The position numbers were made by a program, and so were the translations under genes. 41,055 bases of DNA from Planctomycetota bacterium (GTDB taxonomy: Bacteria > Planctomycetota > MHYJ01 > JACPRB01), in assembly GCA_016209705.1 (NCBI GenBank), contig JACQVR010000100.1:1-41055 (forward strand), written 5' to 3'. The number at the start of each line of letters is the position of its first letter. The first letter of the stretch is position 1. Shown here piece by piece: positions 28,030 to 36,738 of this stretch. The notes under the pieces are model-generated. The model did not search any database, was not told the DNA's origin, and was given only the letters and a program-made list of their open reading frames with translations.

Positions 28030-28977
28030 ATGCGCGGAACCTCGACCTCGGGACTTCCTCTCCTCGCCATTTCCATCACCACGTTGATTTGGGCGGGCAA
28101 TTTTTCAGCGGCCAAGTTCGCCACCGACGAATTGAATCCGCTGCTGATCTCGTCGATCCGGATCTTCGCCGGCGCTCTCTTTTTTCCCCTGTTCCTTCCC
28201 GCCGCCGATCGACGGCGCCTGGCGCGCCTTTCCCTGTGGAAGACCATTCTGCCCCTCGCCTTGACGGGCATCTTCCTCAATCAGATCTGCTTCGCGGCGG
28301 GGATGAAATGGACCACGCCCGGCCATTCGGTCATCGTCCACGCGCTGATCCCGGTCTTCGTCCTTTCCATCGCCTGGATCTTCCTGCGCGAGGGCGCCGG
28401 ACGCCTGACGTTGCTCGGCGTCGCGCTCGCCATCGGAGGCGTCGTGTACCTCGGGGTGTCCGGCCCGGAGGAAGAGGTGCGCCGCACGCTGGCGGGGGAC
28501 GCCGTCACGTTGGCGGGGGCGATCGCCTTCTCCGCCTATGTCGTGCTGGGCCGCTGGGTCATTCCCGCGGTGGGCTCGTATCAGGCGGTGACCTACAGCT
28601 TCGTGATGGCGGCTCCCCTGGCGCTCCCGCTCTTTCTCATCGCCGCCGCGCATCAGGATTGGACCCGCGTCACCTTGAGAGGGTGGGCGGGGTTGGCCTA
28701 CATGGTCTTGGGCGCGACGTTCATCTGCTACGCCTTGCACATGTGGTCTCTCGCCCACCTGGGACCGTTGCGCGTGGCAGTGTTTACGAACCTTCAACCG
28801 ATTCTCGCCGTGCCGATCGCGCAGCTCTTCGGCCAGGAGCGGCTCACGTGGACGTTCGCGGCGGCCGCCGCCGTGGTGATGGCCGGAGTCGCCATCGTCC
28901 AATTCGCGCCGGCGCGGCGGGCCGTCAGTGCGCCCGCGCCTGAAGCCAGTCTGTCAGGGCGGCGTGGGTCGACTTGA
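28030..28977 (+). CDS. EamA/DMT-superfamily transporter
   Basis: The 315-residue protein has ten hydrophobic segments in two EamA halves. The first starts with LLAISITTLIWAGNFSAAKF and has the Pro/Arg helix LISSIRIFAGALFFPLFLP. The second starts with GDAVTLAGAIAFSAYVVLGR and ends with QERLTWTFAAAAAVVMAGVA. Relatives export amino acids or metabolites such as threonine, cysteine or drugs, so the substrate cannot be predicted. Its last 53 bases overlap the convergent NUDIX gene. The C-terminal tail after FAPARRAV is therefore constrained by the other strand. Confidence 0.85.
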   Translation: MRGTSTSGLPLLAISITTLIWAGNFSAAKFATDELNPLLISSIRIFAGALFFPLFLPAADRRRLARLSLWKTILPLALTGIFLNQICFAAGMKWTTPGHSVIVHALIPVFVLSIAWIFLREGAGRLTLLGVALAIGGVVYLGVSGPEEEVRRTLAGDAVTLAGAIAFSAYVVLGRWVIPAVGSYQAVTYSFVMAAPLALPLFLIAAAHQDWTRVTLRGWAGLAYMVLGATFICYALHMWSLAHLGPLRVAVFTNLQPILAVPIAQLFGQERLTWTFAAAAAVVMAGVAIVQFAPARRAVSAPAPEASLSGRRGST

Positions 28978-29464
28978 ACGCCAGATCCGGCCACGGAATC
29001 TCGTCCGGCCGCACGACGCGCGCCTCCATGGCGTCGTCGCCCGCTTGCAGCATCCCTCCGGCCGATCGCCCGCGATACACGGCGACCACGATGCTCCCCC
29101 CGTGCCACGATTGCACGTATGAGTAGGTCGCCAGATGCCCTTGAAGCTCCACGCGCAGCCCGCATTCCTCGCGGGTCTCCCGCACGGCCGCTTCCTCCAG
29201 CGTCTCGTCGATCTCCATGAACCCGCAGGGGAAACTCCAGAATCCCCGGCGCGGTTCGACCGACCGGCGGATCAGGACCACTCCTCCATCGTGTTCGACG
29301 ACCACGCCCGCGGCGATTTTCGGCTGGCGGTAGTGGATGAACCCGCACGCCGAGCAGATGTGCCGGGGCCGGTGGTCGTTCGGCGGCGTCCCCTCGTGCA
29401 GCGCCGCGCCGCACAGGATGCAAAACTTGGGCTCAGGAATTTTCTGTACCATCTTTAAGAGCAT
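28925..29464 (-). CDS. NUDIX hydrolase with N-terminal zinc ribbon (NADH pyrophosphatase-like)
   Basis: The product has 179 residues from ATG 29464 (ATG 29452 also possible). An N-terminal zinc ribbon FCILCGAAL and ICSACGFIHY precedes the NUDIX box GFMEIDETLEEAAVRETREE plus CGL. This matches the GX5EX7REUXEEXGU pattern with all catalytic Glu residues. Zinc-ribbon NUDIX proteins resemble NudC-like enzymes that hydrolyse NADH or capped RNA; a broader NDP-X substrate range is possible. It diverges from topA with only about 60 bases between their starts, so their promoters must overlap or lie back to back. Confidence 0.85.
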   Translation of the reverse strand: MLLKMVQKIPEPKFCILCGAALHEGTPPNDHRPRHICSACGFIHYRQPKIAAGVVVEHDGGVVLIRRSVEPRRGFWSFPCGFMEIDETLEEAAVRETREECGLRVELQGHLATYSYVQSWHGGSIVVAVYRGRSAGGMLQAGDDAMEARVVRPDEIPWPDLAFKSTHAALTDWLQARAH

Positions 29465-29485
29465 CGTATCGGTTCGGCGGCCGCC

Positions 29486-29515
29486 TTGACACTGCAAAAA
29501 AAAGAGGGCTATACT
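29486..29515 (+). promoter_or_regulatory. strong topA promoter giving an almost leaderless mRNA
   Basis: TTGACA (29486-29491) is a perfect -35 and TATACT (29510-29515) a 5/6 -10, with an 18-base spacer containing an A-tract. The start codon is at 29527, only 11 bases after the -10, so the transcript would start about 5 bases before ATG. No ribosome site is visible. Confidence 0.75.
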
Positions 29516-29526
29516 TCGCGACGGTC

Positions 29527-31968
29527 ATGGCAACGAAAAAATCGGGAAAGCGGGCGTCTCCCGTGAAAAGCGGAAAGCGCGCCGGCGGTAAGGGCCGGTC
29601 GCTGGTCATCGTCGAGTCTCCCGCCAAGGCCAAGACCATCAACAAGATCCTGGGCCCCGCGTTCGTGGTCAAGGCGTGCATGGGCCACGTCCGCGACCTG
29701 CCCGAACGGGCATTGGGGATCGACGTCGATCACGGCTTCGAGCCGACCTACCAGACGGTCCGCGGCAAAGGGAAAGTGTTGACCGAGCTGCGCGCCTCCA
29801 CCAAGGCGGCGGATACGGTCTATCTGGCCCCCGACCCGGATCGCGAAGGCGAGGCGATCGCCTGGCACCTGGTTCAGGCGCTGCGCATTCCCGAAGCGAA
29901 AGCCCGCCGGGTCACCTTCAACGAAATCACGAAGCGCGGCGTTCTGGATGCTTTCGATCATCCGGGAACGATCTCGATGGCTCTCGTCAACGCCCAGCAG
30001 GCCCGCCGGGTGCTGGATCGCATCGTCGGTTACAAGCTGTCCCCGCTGCTGTGGAAGAAGGTCGGACGGGGCCTTTCGGCCGGACGCGTGCAGTCGGTCG
30101 CGGTACGCCTGATCGTCGAGCGGGAACGCGAAATCCGGGCGTTCAAGCCGGTCGAGTACTGGACGATCGCCGCGAGGCTTTCCAAGAAAGACAGGGATCA
30201 ACCGTTCCACGCCGATCTGGTCAAGGTCGACGACAAGGAGGCGGAGATCGCCGACGGCCAGATCGCCCGCGGACTGGTCGAGGAGTTCCAGCGCGCCGAG
30301 TGGAGGGTCGAATCCGTCACGAAGAAGGAGAAGCAAGATCCCCCGCCCGCGCCGTTTACGACGAGCACGCTCCAGCAGCAGTCGGCGAATCGCCTCTACT
30401 TTTCCGCCGTCCGCACGATGCGGATCGCCCAGCAACTCTATGAAGGGATCGAGTTGGGCGAAGAGGGATCCGTAGGCCTCATCACCTATATGCGCACGGA
30501 CTCCTACCGCGTCTCCGACGAGGCGGCTTCCGAGGCGCGCGAATTCATCGCGAAGAGCTTCGGAGACGCCTACGTTCCCGAGCGGCCGCCCGCCGCCAAG
30601 AAGGCGGGAAAGCTGGCTCAGGAGGCTCACGAAGCGATCCGTCCGACCTTCGCGCGCCGGACGCCGGATGAGCTCAAGCCGTTCCTGACGCCCGAGCAGT
30701 ACAAGCTGTACCGCCTCATCTGGCGCCGCTTCGTCGCCAGCCAGATGCGGCCTGCCGAATATCTGCTCACCGATGCCCGGATCCGCGTGGGGCGCGGCCT
30801 GTTCGCCGCGAAAGGACGTGAGCTCAAATTCGACGGATATACCCGTCTGCTGAGCCCCTGGATCCGCGCGGAAGAGATCCGGGCCATGGAGCAGGAGGGG
30901 CTGACGCCGGAAGCGATTCTCCAGAAAATCAAAGCGGCGGGGCTTCGACCCGCGCCGGAAGCGCTCGCGGAGGTCCGGCGGCTCGGCGCCGGCATCGAGG
31001 ACAAGACGATCCTGGACGCGCTGACCAAGTCGAAGGACCAGATTCTGCCGCCCCTCGACGAGAACGAACCGCTCGACCTGCGCGAGCTGCTGCCGGAGCA
31101 GCATTTCACCGAGCCGCCGCCGCGCTACAACGAGGCCAGCCTCGTGAAGGCGCTCGAGAAGTTCGGCATCGGACGGCCGAGCACGTACGCGCCGATCATT
31201 CAGACCATCCAGGATCGCGGATACGTCCATCCGATGGACCGCAAGCTCATTCCCACCGAGCTCGGCGAAATCGTGACGGACAAGCTCGTGGAGCACTTCG
31301 AGGACATCATGAACACGGGCTTCACCGCCGACATGGAGCAGAAGCTCGACCTGATCGAGGAAGGGAAGCGGGAGTGGGTGGAGGTGCTCCACGAATTCTA
31401 CGACGTGTTTGTCGGGGACCTCGAGAAGGCCCGCGAGGCGATGGAGAGCGTGAAGGCGACCGAGCCGGAGCAGCCGGTGCCGTGCGTGAAATGCGGAAAG
31501 CCGATGCTCATCAAGTGGAACCGGTTCGGCAAGTTTCTGGCGTGTTCGGGATATCCCGAGTGCAAGAGCACCAAGCCGCTCCAGGCGCCCGAAGTGGCCG
31601 GCGAGAACTGCGACCGCTGCGGCGCTCCCATGATCATCAAGTCGGGCCGGTTCGGACGCTTTCTGGCCTGCTCGAAATACCCGGAATGCCGCGCCACACG
31701 GCCTCTTCCCCGGGGCAACAAGCGGTTGAAGGTCCCGGAAGGCTTCAGTGAAACATGCGAGGCGTGCGGCTCCCCCATGGCCGTCCGATACGGCCGCCGC
31801 GGTCCGTTCATCGCCTGCACCGGATACCCGCATTGCAAGAACACCCGGCGGGTTCCCAAGGAATGGTTCGTCGATGTGAAGTCCGCGGCTTCCGCCTCCG
31901 CCCCGCCCGCGGAGTCCCCCCCCGAAGACGCCGAAGACGAGTCCGAACGCGACGGTGCGGCGGAATAG
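29527..31968 (+). CDS. topA: DNA topoisomerase I
   Basis: The 813-residue type IA topoisomerase has a basic N-terminal extension, then the TOPRIM domain (SLVIVESPAKAKTINKILGP and YLAPDPDREGEAIAWHL with the DxD-type Mg site). The active-site Tyr is Y321 in VGLITYMRTDSYR. FGIGRPSTYAPII follows. The C-terminus has three four-Cys zinc ribbons starting near residues 653 (CVKCGKPM), 695 (CDRCGAPM) and 744 (CEACGSPM), and ends in an acidic Ser/Glu tail. It relaxes negative supercoils. It stops with TAG. bioD follows in the same frame. Confidence 0.96.
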   Translation: MATKKSGKRASPVKSGKRAGGKGRSLVIVESPAKAKTINKILGPAFVVKACMGHVRDLPERALGIDVDHGFEPTYQTVRGKGKVLTELRASTKAADTVYLAPDPDREGEAIAWHLVQALRIPEAKARRVTFNEITKRGVLDAFDHPGTISMALVNAQQARRVLDRIVGYKLSPLLWKKVGRGLSAGRVQSVAVRLIVEREREIRAFKPVEYWTIAARLSKKDRDQPFHADLVKVDDKEAEIADGQIARGLVEEFQRAEWRVESVTKKEKQDPPPAPFTTSTLQQQSANRLYFSAVRTMRIAQQLYEGIELGEEGSVGLITYMRTDSYRVSDEAASEAREFIAKSFGDAYVPERPPAAKKAGKLAQEAHEAIRPTFARRTPDELKPFLTPEQYKLYRLIWRRFVASQMRPAEYLLTDARIRVGRGLFAAKGRELKFDGYTRLLSPWIRAEEIRAMEQEGLTPEAILQKIKAAGLRPAPEALAEVRRLGAGIEDKTILDALTKSKDQILPPLDENEPLDLRELLPEQHFTEPPPRYNEASLVKALEKFGIGRPSTYAPIIQTIQDRGYVHPMDRKLIPTELGEIVTDKLVEHFEDIMNTGFTADMEQKLDLIEEGKREWVEVLHEFYDVFVGDLEKAREAMESVKATEPEQPVPCVKCGKPMLIKWNRFGKFLACSGYPECKSTKPLQAPEVAGENCDRCGAPMIIKSGRFGRFLACSKYPECRATRPLPRGNKRLKVPEGFSETCEACGSPMAVRYGRRGPFIACTGYPHCKNTRRVPKEWFVDVKSAASASAPPAESPPEDAEDESERDGAAE

Positions 31969-32715
<747 letters not shown>

Positions 32716-32760
32716 GATAGAATGTGGACATGCCGGAATGTTAATGTAGGGAGAGGCGTC

Positions 32761-33513
32761 ATGAGGAACATCGCACGCGTGATCTTCATCCTGGGGGCCT
32801 GCACTCCAGCCGCCTGGGCGGATGGCGCCCCTCAGGAGGCGCAGGAAGAGAACCGCCTTCGAAACGAAATCCAGAAACGGGAGGAGCTTCGCAGAGAACT
32901 GGATCGCGGGATCCGGGATGCCGTGGAGCGCGAGGATCTGGATCAGGCGAAGCGGCTGAATCACGCCTACAAGATGAACCATGAAGAGGTGCTTCAGCTC
33001 CTCAAGCGCCTTGAAGAGATCGAAGAAGAGCGCCGGGAGCGGCGTCGGGCACGAGGCGAAGTCACCCTCCACATCGAGGCCCTGGCGACACGGATCGACC
33101 ACGCCTTGGATGTGGGAAACGGGAAAGGCTTCGAAGTGGGCGTCGATCTGCACGACTTTTTTGTCTTTTCCTATCGGCGTTGGTGGACCGAGGACGACGC
33201 CACGAACAAGGACGTGACCCTGCAAGCCTACCTGCTCGGCCCGCACAAACTGATCGACGTCGTCGACCAGAAATTCTATCTGGACGGCCGCGTCATGGCC
33301 GGGCTGATGCACCTTCACTCGGATGACGGAGGGCCCCCTTCCGATACCGGGCCGATCGTGGCGTTCGAGGCGACGGCCAACTATCTGTTCGAACCCAGAT
33401 TCCGGGTGTTCGGGGGCATCGGGGCCGACCTCTTCTGGACGGACTTCAACCAGGACCGCACGCACCACGCGTGGAACCAGTCGGTGAAGCTCGGCATCAG
33501 CTTCGCCTTTTGA
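32761..33513 (+). CDS. outer-membrane β-barrel protein with N-terminal coiled coil
   Basis: With ATG 32761 (GGGAGAGG 4 bases upstream) the protein has 250 residues. It has a signal peptide (ARVIFILGACTPAAWADG). A charged coiled coil covers about residues 30-100 (NRLRNEIQKREELRRELDRG, LKRLEEIEEERRERRR). A C-terminal barrel-like part has alternating strands (EVTLHIEALATRIDHAL, KFYLDGRVMAGLMHLHS, FRVFGGIGADLFW) and ends SVKLGISFAF with terminal Phe. The layout recalls proteins with a periplasmic oligomerisation stalk. Function unknown. It sits between bioD and rsmI with an AT-rich palindrome at its end. Confidence 0.72.
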   Translation: MRNIARVIFILGACTPAAWADGAPQEAQEENRLRNEIQKREELRRELDRGIRDAVEREDLDQAKRLNHAYKMNHEEVLQLLKRLEEIEEERRERRRARGEVTLHIEALATRIDHALDVGNGKGFEVGVDLHDFFVFSYRRWWTEDDATNKDVTLQAYLLGPHKLIDVVDQKFYLDGRVMAGLMHLHSDDGGPPSDTGPIVAFEATANYLFEPRFRVFGGIGADLFWTDFNQDRTHHAWNQSVKLGISFAF

Positions 33514-33515
33514 CT

Positions 33516-33546
33516 GTTACAAAATATTTTCAAAACTTATTGTAAC
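33516..33546. repeat. 31-bp AT-rich palindromic element, copy 2 (between convergent stops)
   Basis: It has the same GTTACAA...TTGTAAC element and orientation as 31971-32001. It fills the 35-base gap between two convergent stop codons (33511-33513 and 33549-33551). This position suits a bidirectional terminator, although the stem is only 7 bp and AT-rich. Confidence 0.7.
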
Positions 33547-33548
33547 AT

Positions 33549-34247
33549 TCATTCTTCTTCCGGGCGGGGCCGGGATCCCCGCGCTCGGACCGCTCCTTCG
33601 ACCACGAGCACATACTCGCCGCGGGGCGGCCGGCGCGCCAGATCTTCGAGCGCCCGATCGATCGTCACGAGCCGGATCTCCTCGAACACTTTCGTCAATT
33701 CGCGGGCGATCGCGATTCGCCGGTTTCCCCATGCCTCGCGCATCGCCGCCAGCGTGGCCGCCACACGATGCGGCGATTCGTAGAAAATCAAGGTACGCTC
33801 CTCGCGCGCGAGCGAATGCAGCCGGCGGCGCCGCTGGCCGGGCCGCTTCCGAAGGAATCCTTCGAAAACGAACCGGTCGGCGGGAAGGCCGCCGACGCTG
33901 GCCGCGGCGATCAGGGCGCAGGGGCCGGGAATCGCCCGTACGGCGATGCCGGCGTCATGCGCTTCCGCCACCAGACGCGCTCCCGGATCCGAAATGCCCG
34001 GCGTTCCCGACTCCGAGACCAAGGCCAGGGAATCCCCGGTCTGAAGACGGCTCAAAGCGGTACGCCCGCTGCGTCCGTAGAGCGCCACCAGAGACTTGTC
34101 CAGACCGTGATGCTTCAGCAGCTTCCAGGTCGTGCGGGTATCCTCGCAGACCACCGCATCCACCTCGCGCAGAACGCGCAGCGCCCGCAACGAAATGTCT
34201 TCGAGATTTCCAATCGGCGTTCCGACGACATAGAGCGTGCCGGGCAT
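33549..34247 (-). CDS. rsmI: 16S rRNA (cytidine1402-2'-O)-methyltransferase
   Basis: From ATG 34247 the 232-residue protein starts MPGTLYVVGTPIGNLEDISL, the RsmI N-terminus, with AVVCEDTRTTWKLLKHHG, ALVSESGTPGISDPGARLVA and IPGPCALIAAASVGGLPADR. This is the tetrapyrrole-methylase fold that methylates the 2'-OH of C1402 in the ribosomal P site using SAM. The usual C-terminal short helical domain is reduced: it ends soon after PRGEYVLVVEG. An upstream ATG at 34283 lies in the inverted repeat and is less likely. Confidence 0.93.
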   Translation of the reverse strand: MPGTLYVVGTPIGNLEDISLRALRVLREVDAVVCEDTRTTWKLLKHHGLDKSLVALYGRSGRTALSRLQTGDSLALVSESGTPGISDPGARLVAEAHDAGIAVRAIPGPCALIAAASVGGLPADRFVFEGFLRKRPGQRRRRLHSLAREERTLIFYESPHRVAATLAAMREAWGNRRIAIARELTKVFEEIRLVTIDRALEDLARRPPRGEYVLVVEGAVRARGSRPRPEEE

Positions 34248-34276
34248 GAGCGGATGGTAGGGGGGAACGGCATCAG

Positions 34277-34360
34277 GCATCAAGCTTCAGGCATCTAGCA
34301 TCAGGGGAACCGGCGGCGGGCATCGATTGTCCCTGATGCCGAATGCCTGATGCTTGATGC
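34277..34360. repeat. 84-base inverted repeat made of GCATCA words
   Basis: The 30-base arms 34277-34306 and 34331-34360 pair at 26 of 30 positions around a 24-base loop. Each arm is built from GCATCAAG/GCATCAGG words, which also appear at the end of hemG (21899-21921). It lies between the divergent rsmI and truB genes and could fold as a hairpin in either strand. Confidence 0.8.
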
Positions 34361-34390
34361 GGTCCAAGATACACGTCAATCTAATGATCC

Positions 34391-35239
34391 ATGGACGGCA
34401 TCCTGCTCGTCGACAAGGACCGCGGCAAATCGTCCCACGACATCGTTCAGGAGGTGCGTTTCGCCGTGGAGGAACGGCGCGCCGGGCATACGGGAACCTT
34501 GGACCCGTCGGCGACGGGCCTCCTCGTCGTCGTCCTGGGCCGGGCGCTCAAGCTGGTTCCCTACATGGAGCATCACGATAAGGAGTACCTCTTTACGGTG
34601 CATCTGGGACGGAAGACCGATACGGACGACGCCTCCGGCCGCCTCCTCGAGGAACGGGATGCTTCCGGTGTCACCCGAACGGCGCTCGAAACCGCCGCGG
34701 CGGCCCTCGCCGGCCGGACTCGGCAGCGCCCGCCGATCTTTTCGGCGATCAAGGTGGAAGGAGAACGCGCGTATCGCCGCGCGCGCCGCGGAGAGCGCGT
34801 CGAGCTGCCCGAGCGCGAGGTCCGGATCCACGAACTGAGCGTGGTAGAATTTTCGCCGCCGCGCGTGACGTTGAGGATGCATTGCTCCCGCGGCACGTAC
34901 GTTCGGTCGGTCGCGCGAGACTTGGGTGAGGCGCTCGGTTGCGGAGGGTCCGTGGAGGAACTTCGCCGCACGGCCGTGGGACCGTTCCGCGTCGCTCAGG
35001 CCGTGCGCCTCTCCGAGGCCGGCCGCGCCGAGCTCGACCGCGCCCTGCTTCCAGCCGACAGCGGATTGGAGTCGATGCCTCGCGTGGACCTCGCTCCCGA
35101 GGAAGCCCGCCGCTTTTCCTCCGGGCAGGTGCTGGACCGGGATGTCGGTCCCGCCTTCGTTCGCGTTTATGAAGGGGGCCGTTTCCTGGGCATCGGCGAG
35201 GACCGACAGGGAAAACTCAAAGCGCGTCGCGTGATGTGA
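34391..35239 (+). CDS. truB: tRNA pseudouridine55 synthase
   Basis: The 282-residue protein begins MDGILLVDKDRGKSSHDIVQ and has the TruB motif AGHTGTLDPSATGLL with catalytic D38, KEYLFTVHLGRKTDTDDASG, RQRPPIFSAIKVEGERAY and RGTYVRSVARDLGEALG. It converts U55 of the T arm in tRNA to pseudouridine. A PUA-like C-terminal domain follows (DLAPEEARRFSSGQVL). It starts near the inverted repeat and stops directly before the convergent NIL-domain gene. The usual rbfA/rpsO neighbours are absent here. Confidence 0.95.
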   Translation: MDGILLVDKDRGKSSHDIVQEVRFAVEERRAGHTGTLDPSATGLLVVVLGRALKLVPYMEHHDKEYLFTVHLGRKTDTDDASGRLLEERDASGVTRTALETAAAALAGRTRQRPPIFSAIKVEGERAYRRARRGERVELPEREVRIHELSVVEFSPPRVTLRMHCSRGTYVRSVARDLGEALGCGGSVEELRRTAVGPFRVAQAVRLSEAGRAELDRALLPADSGLESMPRVDLAPEEARRFSSGQVLDRDVGPAFVRVYEGGRFLGIGEDRQGKLKARRVM

Positions 35240-35479
35240 TCAATGCATTTCCGTGAACGTCACGCCCCGCTCCGTCAGGAATTGGCGGGCCTTGTCGAGG
35301 CTTTTCGCCGTGCCGGTGAATTCCACTTCCAGCCACGCGCTCTTCTCCGTGATGCGGCCGCGCAGGATGTTCGGGATGACGTCCAGGTCGTGCGACAACT
35401 GATAGATAATGGGGTCGCCCAGGACTTTTTCCGGAAAGTTCAACTTCAGGCGGAGCGATTTCTGGGTTTCTTTGGTCAC
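35240..35479 (-). CDS. small NIL-domain protein
   Basis: The 79-residue protein matches the NIL domain: KSLRLKLNFPEKVLGDPIIY, VIPNILRGRITEKSAWLEVE and a C-terminal LTERGVTFTEM. The domain often forms the C-terminal regulatory part of methionine ABC ATPases and also occurs in stand-alone proteins and ferredoxins. It may bind small sulfur ligands. Alone it could be a sensor or a subunit. It ends one base after the truB stop, so the two genes converge without a gap. Confidence 0.78.
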   Translation of the reverse strand: MTKETQKSLRLKLNFPEKVLGDPIIYQLSHDLDVIPNILRGRITEKSAWLEVEFTGTAKSLDKARQFLTERGVTFTEMH

Positions 35480-35543
35480 GAGTCGGCCTCTCTAGTGTTG
35501 TGGCGCACCCGGGGCAAGGTGTCAAGCAGATTCTTGGTTCGCT

Positions 35544-35822
35544 TCAATACATGATTCGGAACCCCGTTTCCCCTCGAGGGGATTCCCAGGCGACGGAAAT
35601 CTCCGTTACCATCGCCGACGGCGGGCCCTTCCGGCACCAGGCGATCATGTCCTCCACCTCGCTTCGAGGACCTTCGAAGACGGCTTCCACGCGGCCGTCC
35701 GGGGAATTCCGGACCCAGCCGCAGAGCTTGCGCTCGGAGGCTTCATCGCGGCACGTGGCGCGGTAAAACACGCCTTGCACGCGGCCGGTCACGACCACGC
35801 GGGCGCGGACGCGTTCGGACAT
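35544..35822 (-). CDS. acyP: acylphosphatase
   Basis: The 92-residue protein has the complete signature VTGRVQGVFYRATCRDEA with catalytic R21 and the WVRNSPDGRVEAVFEG block with N39. It hydrolyses carboxyl-phosphate bonds such as acetyl- or carbamoyl-phosphate. It starts four bases after the preceding secreted-protein gene's stop, so it is probably the last cistron of the kinase-ABC operon to its right. Confidence 0.93.
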   Translation of the reverse strand: MSERVRARVVVTGRVQGVFYRATCRDEASERKLCGWVRNSPDGRVEAVFEGPRSEVEDMIAWCRKGPPSAMVTEISVAWESPRGETGFRIMY

Positions 35823-35826
35823 GGCA

Positions 35827-36738
35827 TCACCGCTTTTCAGGCTCGTCCTTCCGAAATGGGTTCCGGTCGCGGTCGATATCGTCTTCCCGGAACGACCGCT
35901 CGAACTGTCGCGGCTTTTCCGGCATTCGGCGTTCCGGCCGGTCGAAATGTTCCAGCCGCGTGCGAGTCAGATTCGACGGGCGCTCGAACACCTCGGGATC
36001 CACCCGGCCGCGCGCGGCATCGAGAACCTCCTCATCCGAGACAACGCGGTCCAGGAACAACGAGTAGCGCACCGTGCCCTTGACGGGAAATCCGCCGAGC
36101 ACCTTCACCTTCTCGGCCACCTTCGGCGGAAGTCCTCCGGCCCGCGCCAGGACGTCGTAGTACGCCAGGGCGCCGGAGAGGGACGGATCGACGAAGACGC
36201 TGAAGTAAGCGATGTCCTTTCCGATGCGAACTTCTTTCTGAGGGCACGGGCGTCCCCCGATCTGTTCCACCTTCCCCGTGTCGTGCACCCGCACCTCCGC
36301 CTCCGGGGGAAGCACGCCCAATCCGATGAGAATGTCCCCGATTTCCCGTTCGTCCGAGGTCCCCGGCACTCTCCGGCGCGCTTCGACCAGTTCCTCGATC
36401 ACCTCGCGCCTCCGCCGCTCGATCGCCTCGAACGTCGCTTCGGCGTACGTGCCCGCCACCGTGTCGATCACCCAGACGAGTTCCTTGTCCGGACGGACGA
36501 TCCACGCGCGGCCGAAGGTCAGATCTTCGATGGCGACGTTTCCCCCGTCGATCGTCACGCGCTCGAGACGAAGGACTTCCGACCTCCGGCCAACCAGATC
36601 CGTCATCGTCTGGCGAACGCGGCGTTCCAGCCGGAAGCCCGAGGACGCATCGTCCTCCTGGGAGTCCCGGGAAAGCACCCGCCCGCTCGGAACGAGCAGG
36701 AGGCCCGCCGTCACCGCCAACCAGAGAGTCCTATTCAT
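35827..36738 (-). CDS. secreted protein of unknown function in the ABC operon
   Basis: The 303-residue protein has a signal peptide (LWLAVTAGLLLVPSGRVLS) and a β-rich N-terminal half (VLRLERVTIDGGNVAIEDLT, KELVWVIDTVAGTYAEATFE) that resembles the DUF4412/LolA-like strand pattern. A helical middle and a very charged tail follow (MPEKPRQFERSFREDDIDRD). It overlaps the stop of the permease gene by 8 bases, so it is translationally coupled. With an ABC exporter of the LolCDE/MacB type directly upstream, it may be a periplasmic partner or a carried substrate. This is inference from position only. Confidence 0.65.
   Translation of the reverse strand: MNRTLWLAVTAGLLLVPSGRVLSRDSQEDDASSGFRLERRVRQTMTDLVGRRSEVLRLERVTIDGGNVAIEDLTFGRAWIVRPDKELVWVIDTVAGTYAEATFEAIERRRREVIEELVEARRRVPGTSDEREIGDILIGLGVLPPEAEVRVHDTGKVEQIGGRPCPQKEVRIGKDIAYFSVFVDPSLSGALAYYDVLARAGGLPPKVAEKVKVLGGFPVKGTVRYSLFLDRVVSDEEVLDAARGRVDPEVFERPSNLTRTRLEHFDRPERRMPEKPRQFERSFREDDIDRDRNPFRKDEPEKR

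Noticed and set aside
29509..31833. A 774-codon open frame antisense to topA
   Set aside because: Topoisomerase motifs are unmistakable on the plus strand. The antisense frame is an effect of GC-biased codons and shows no domain or start signals.
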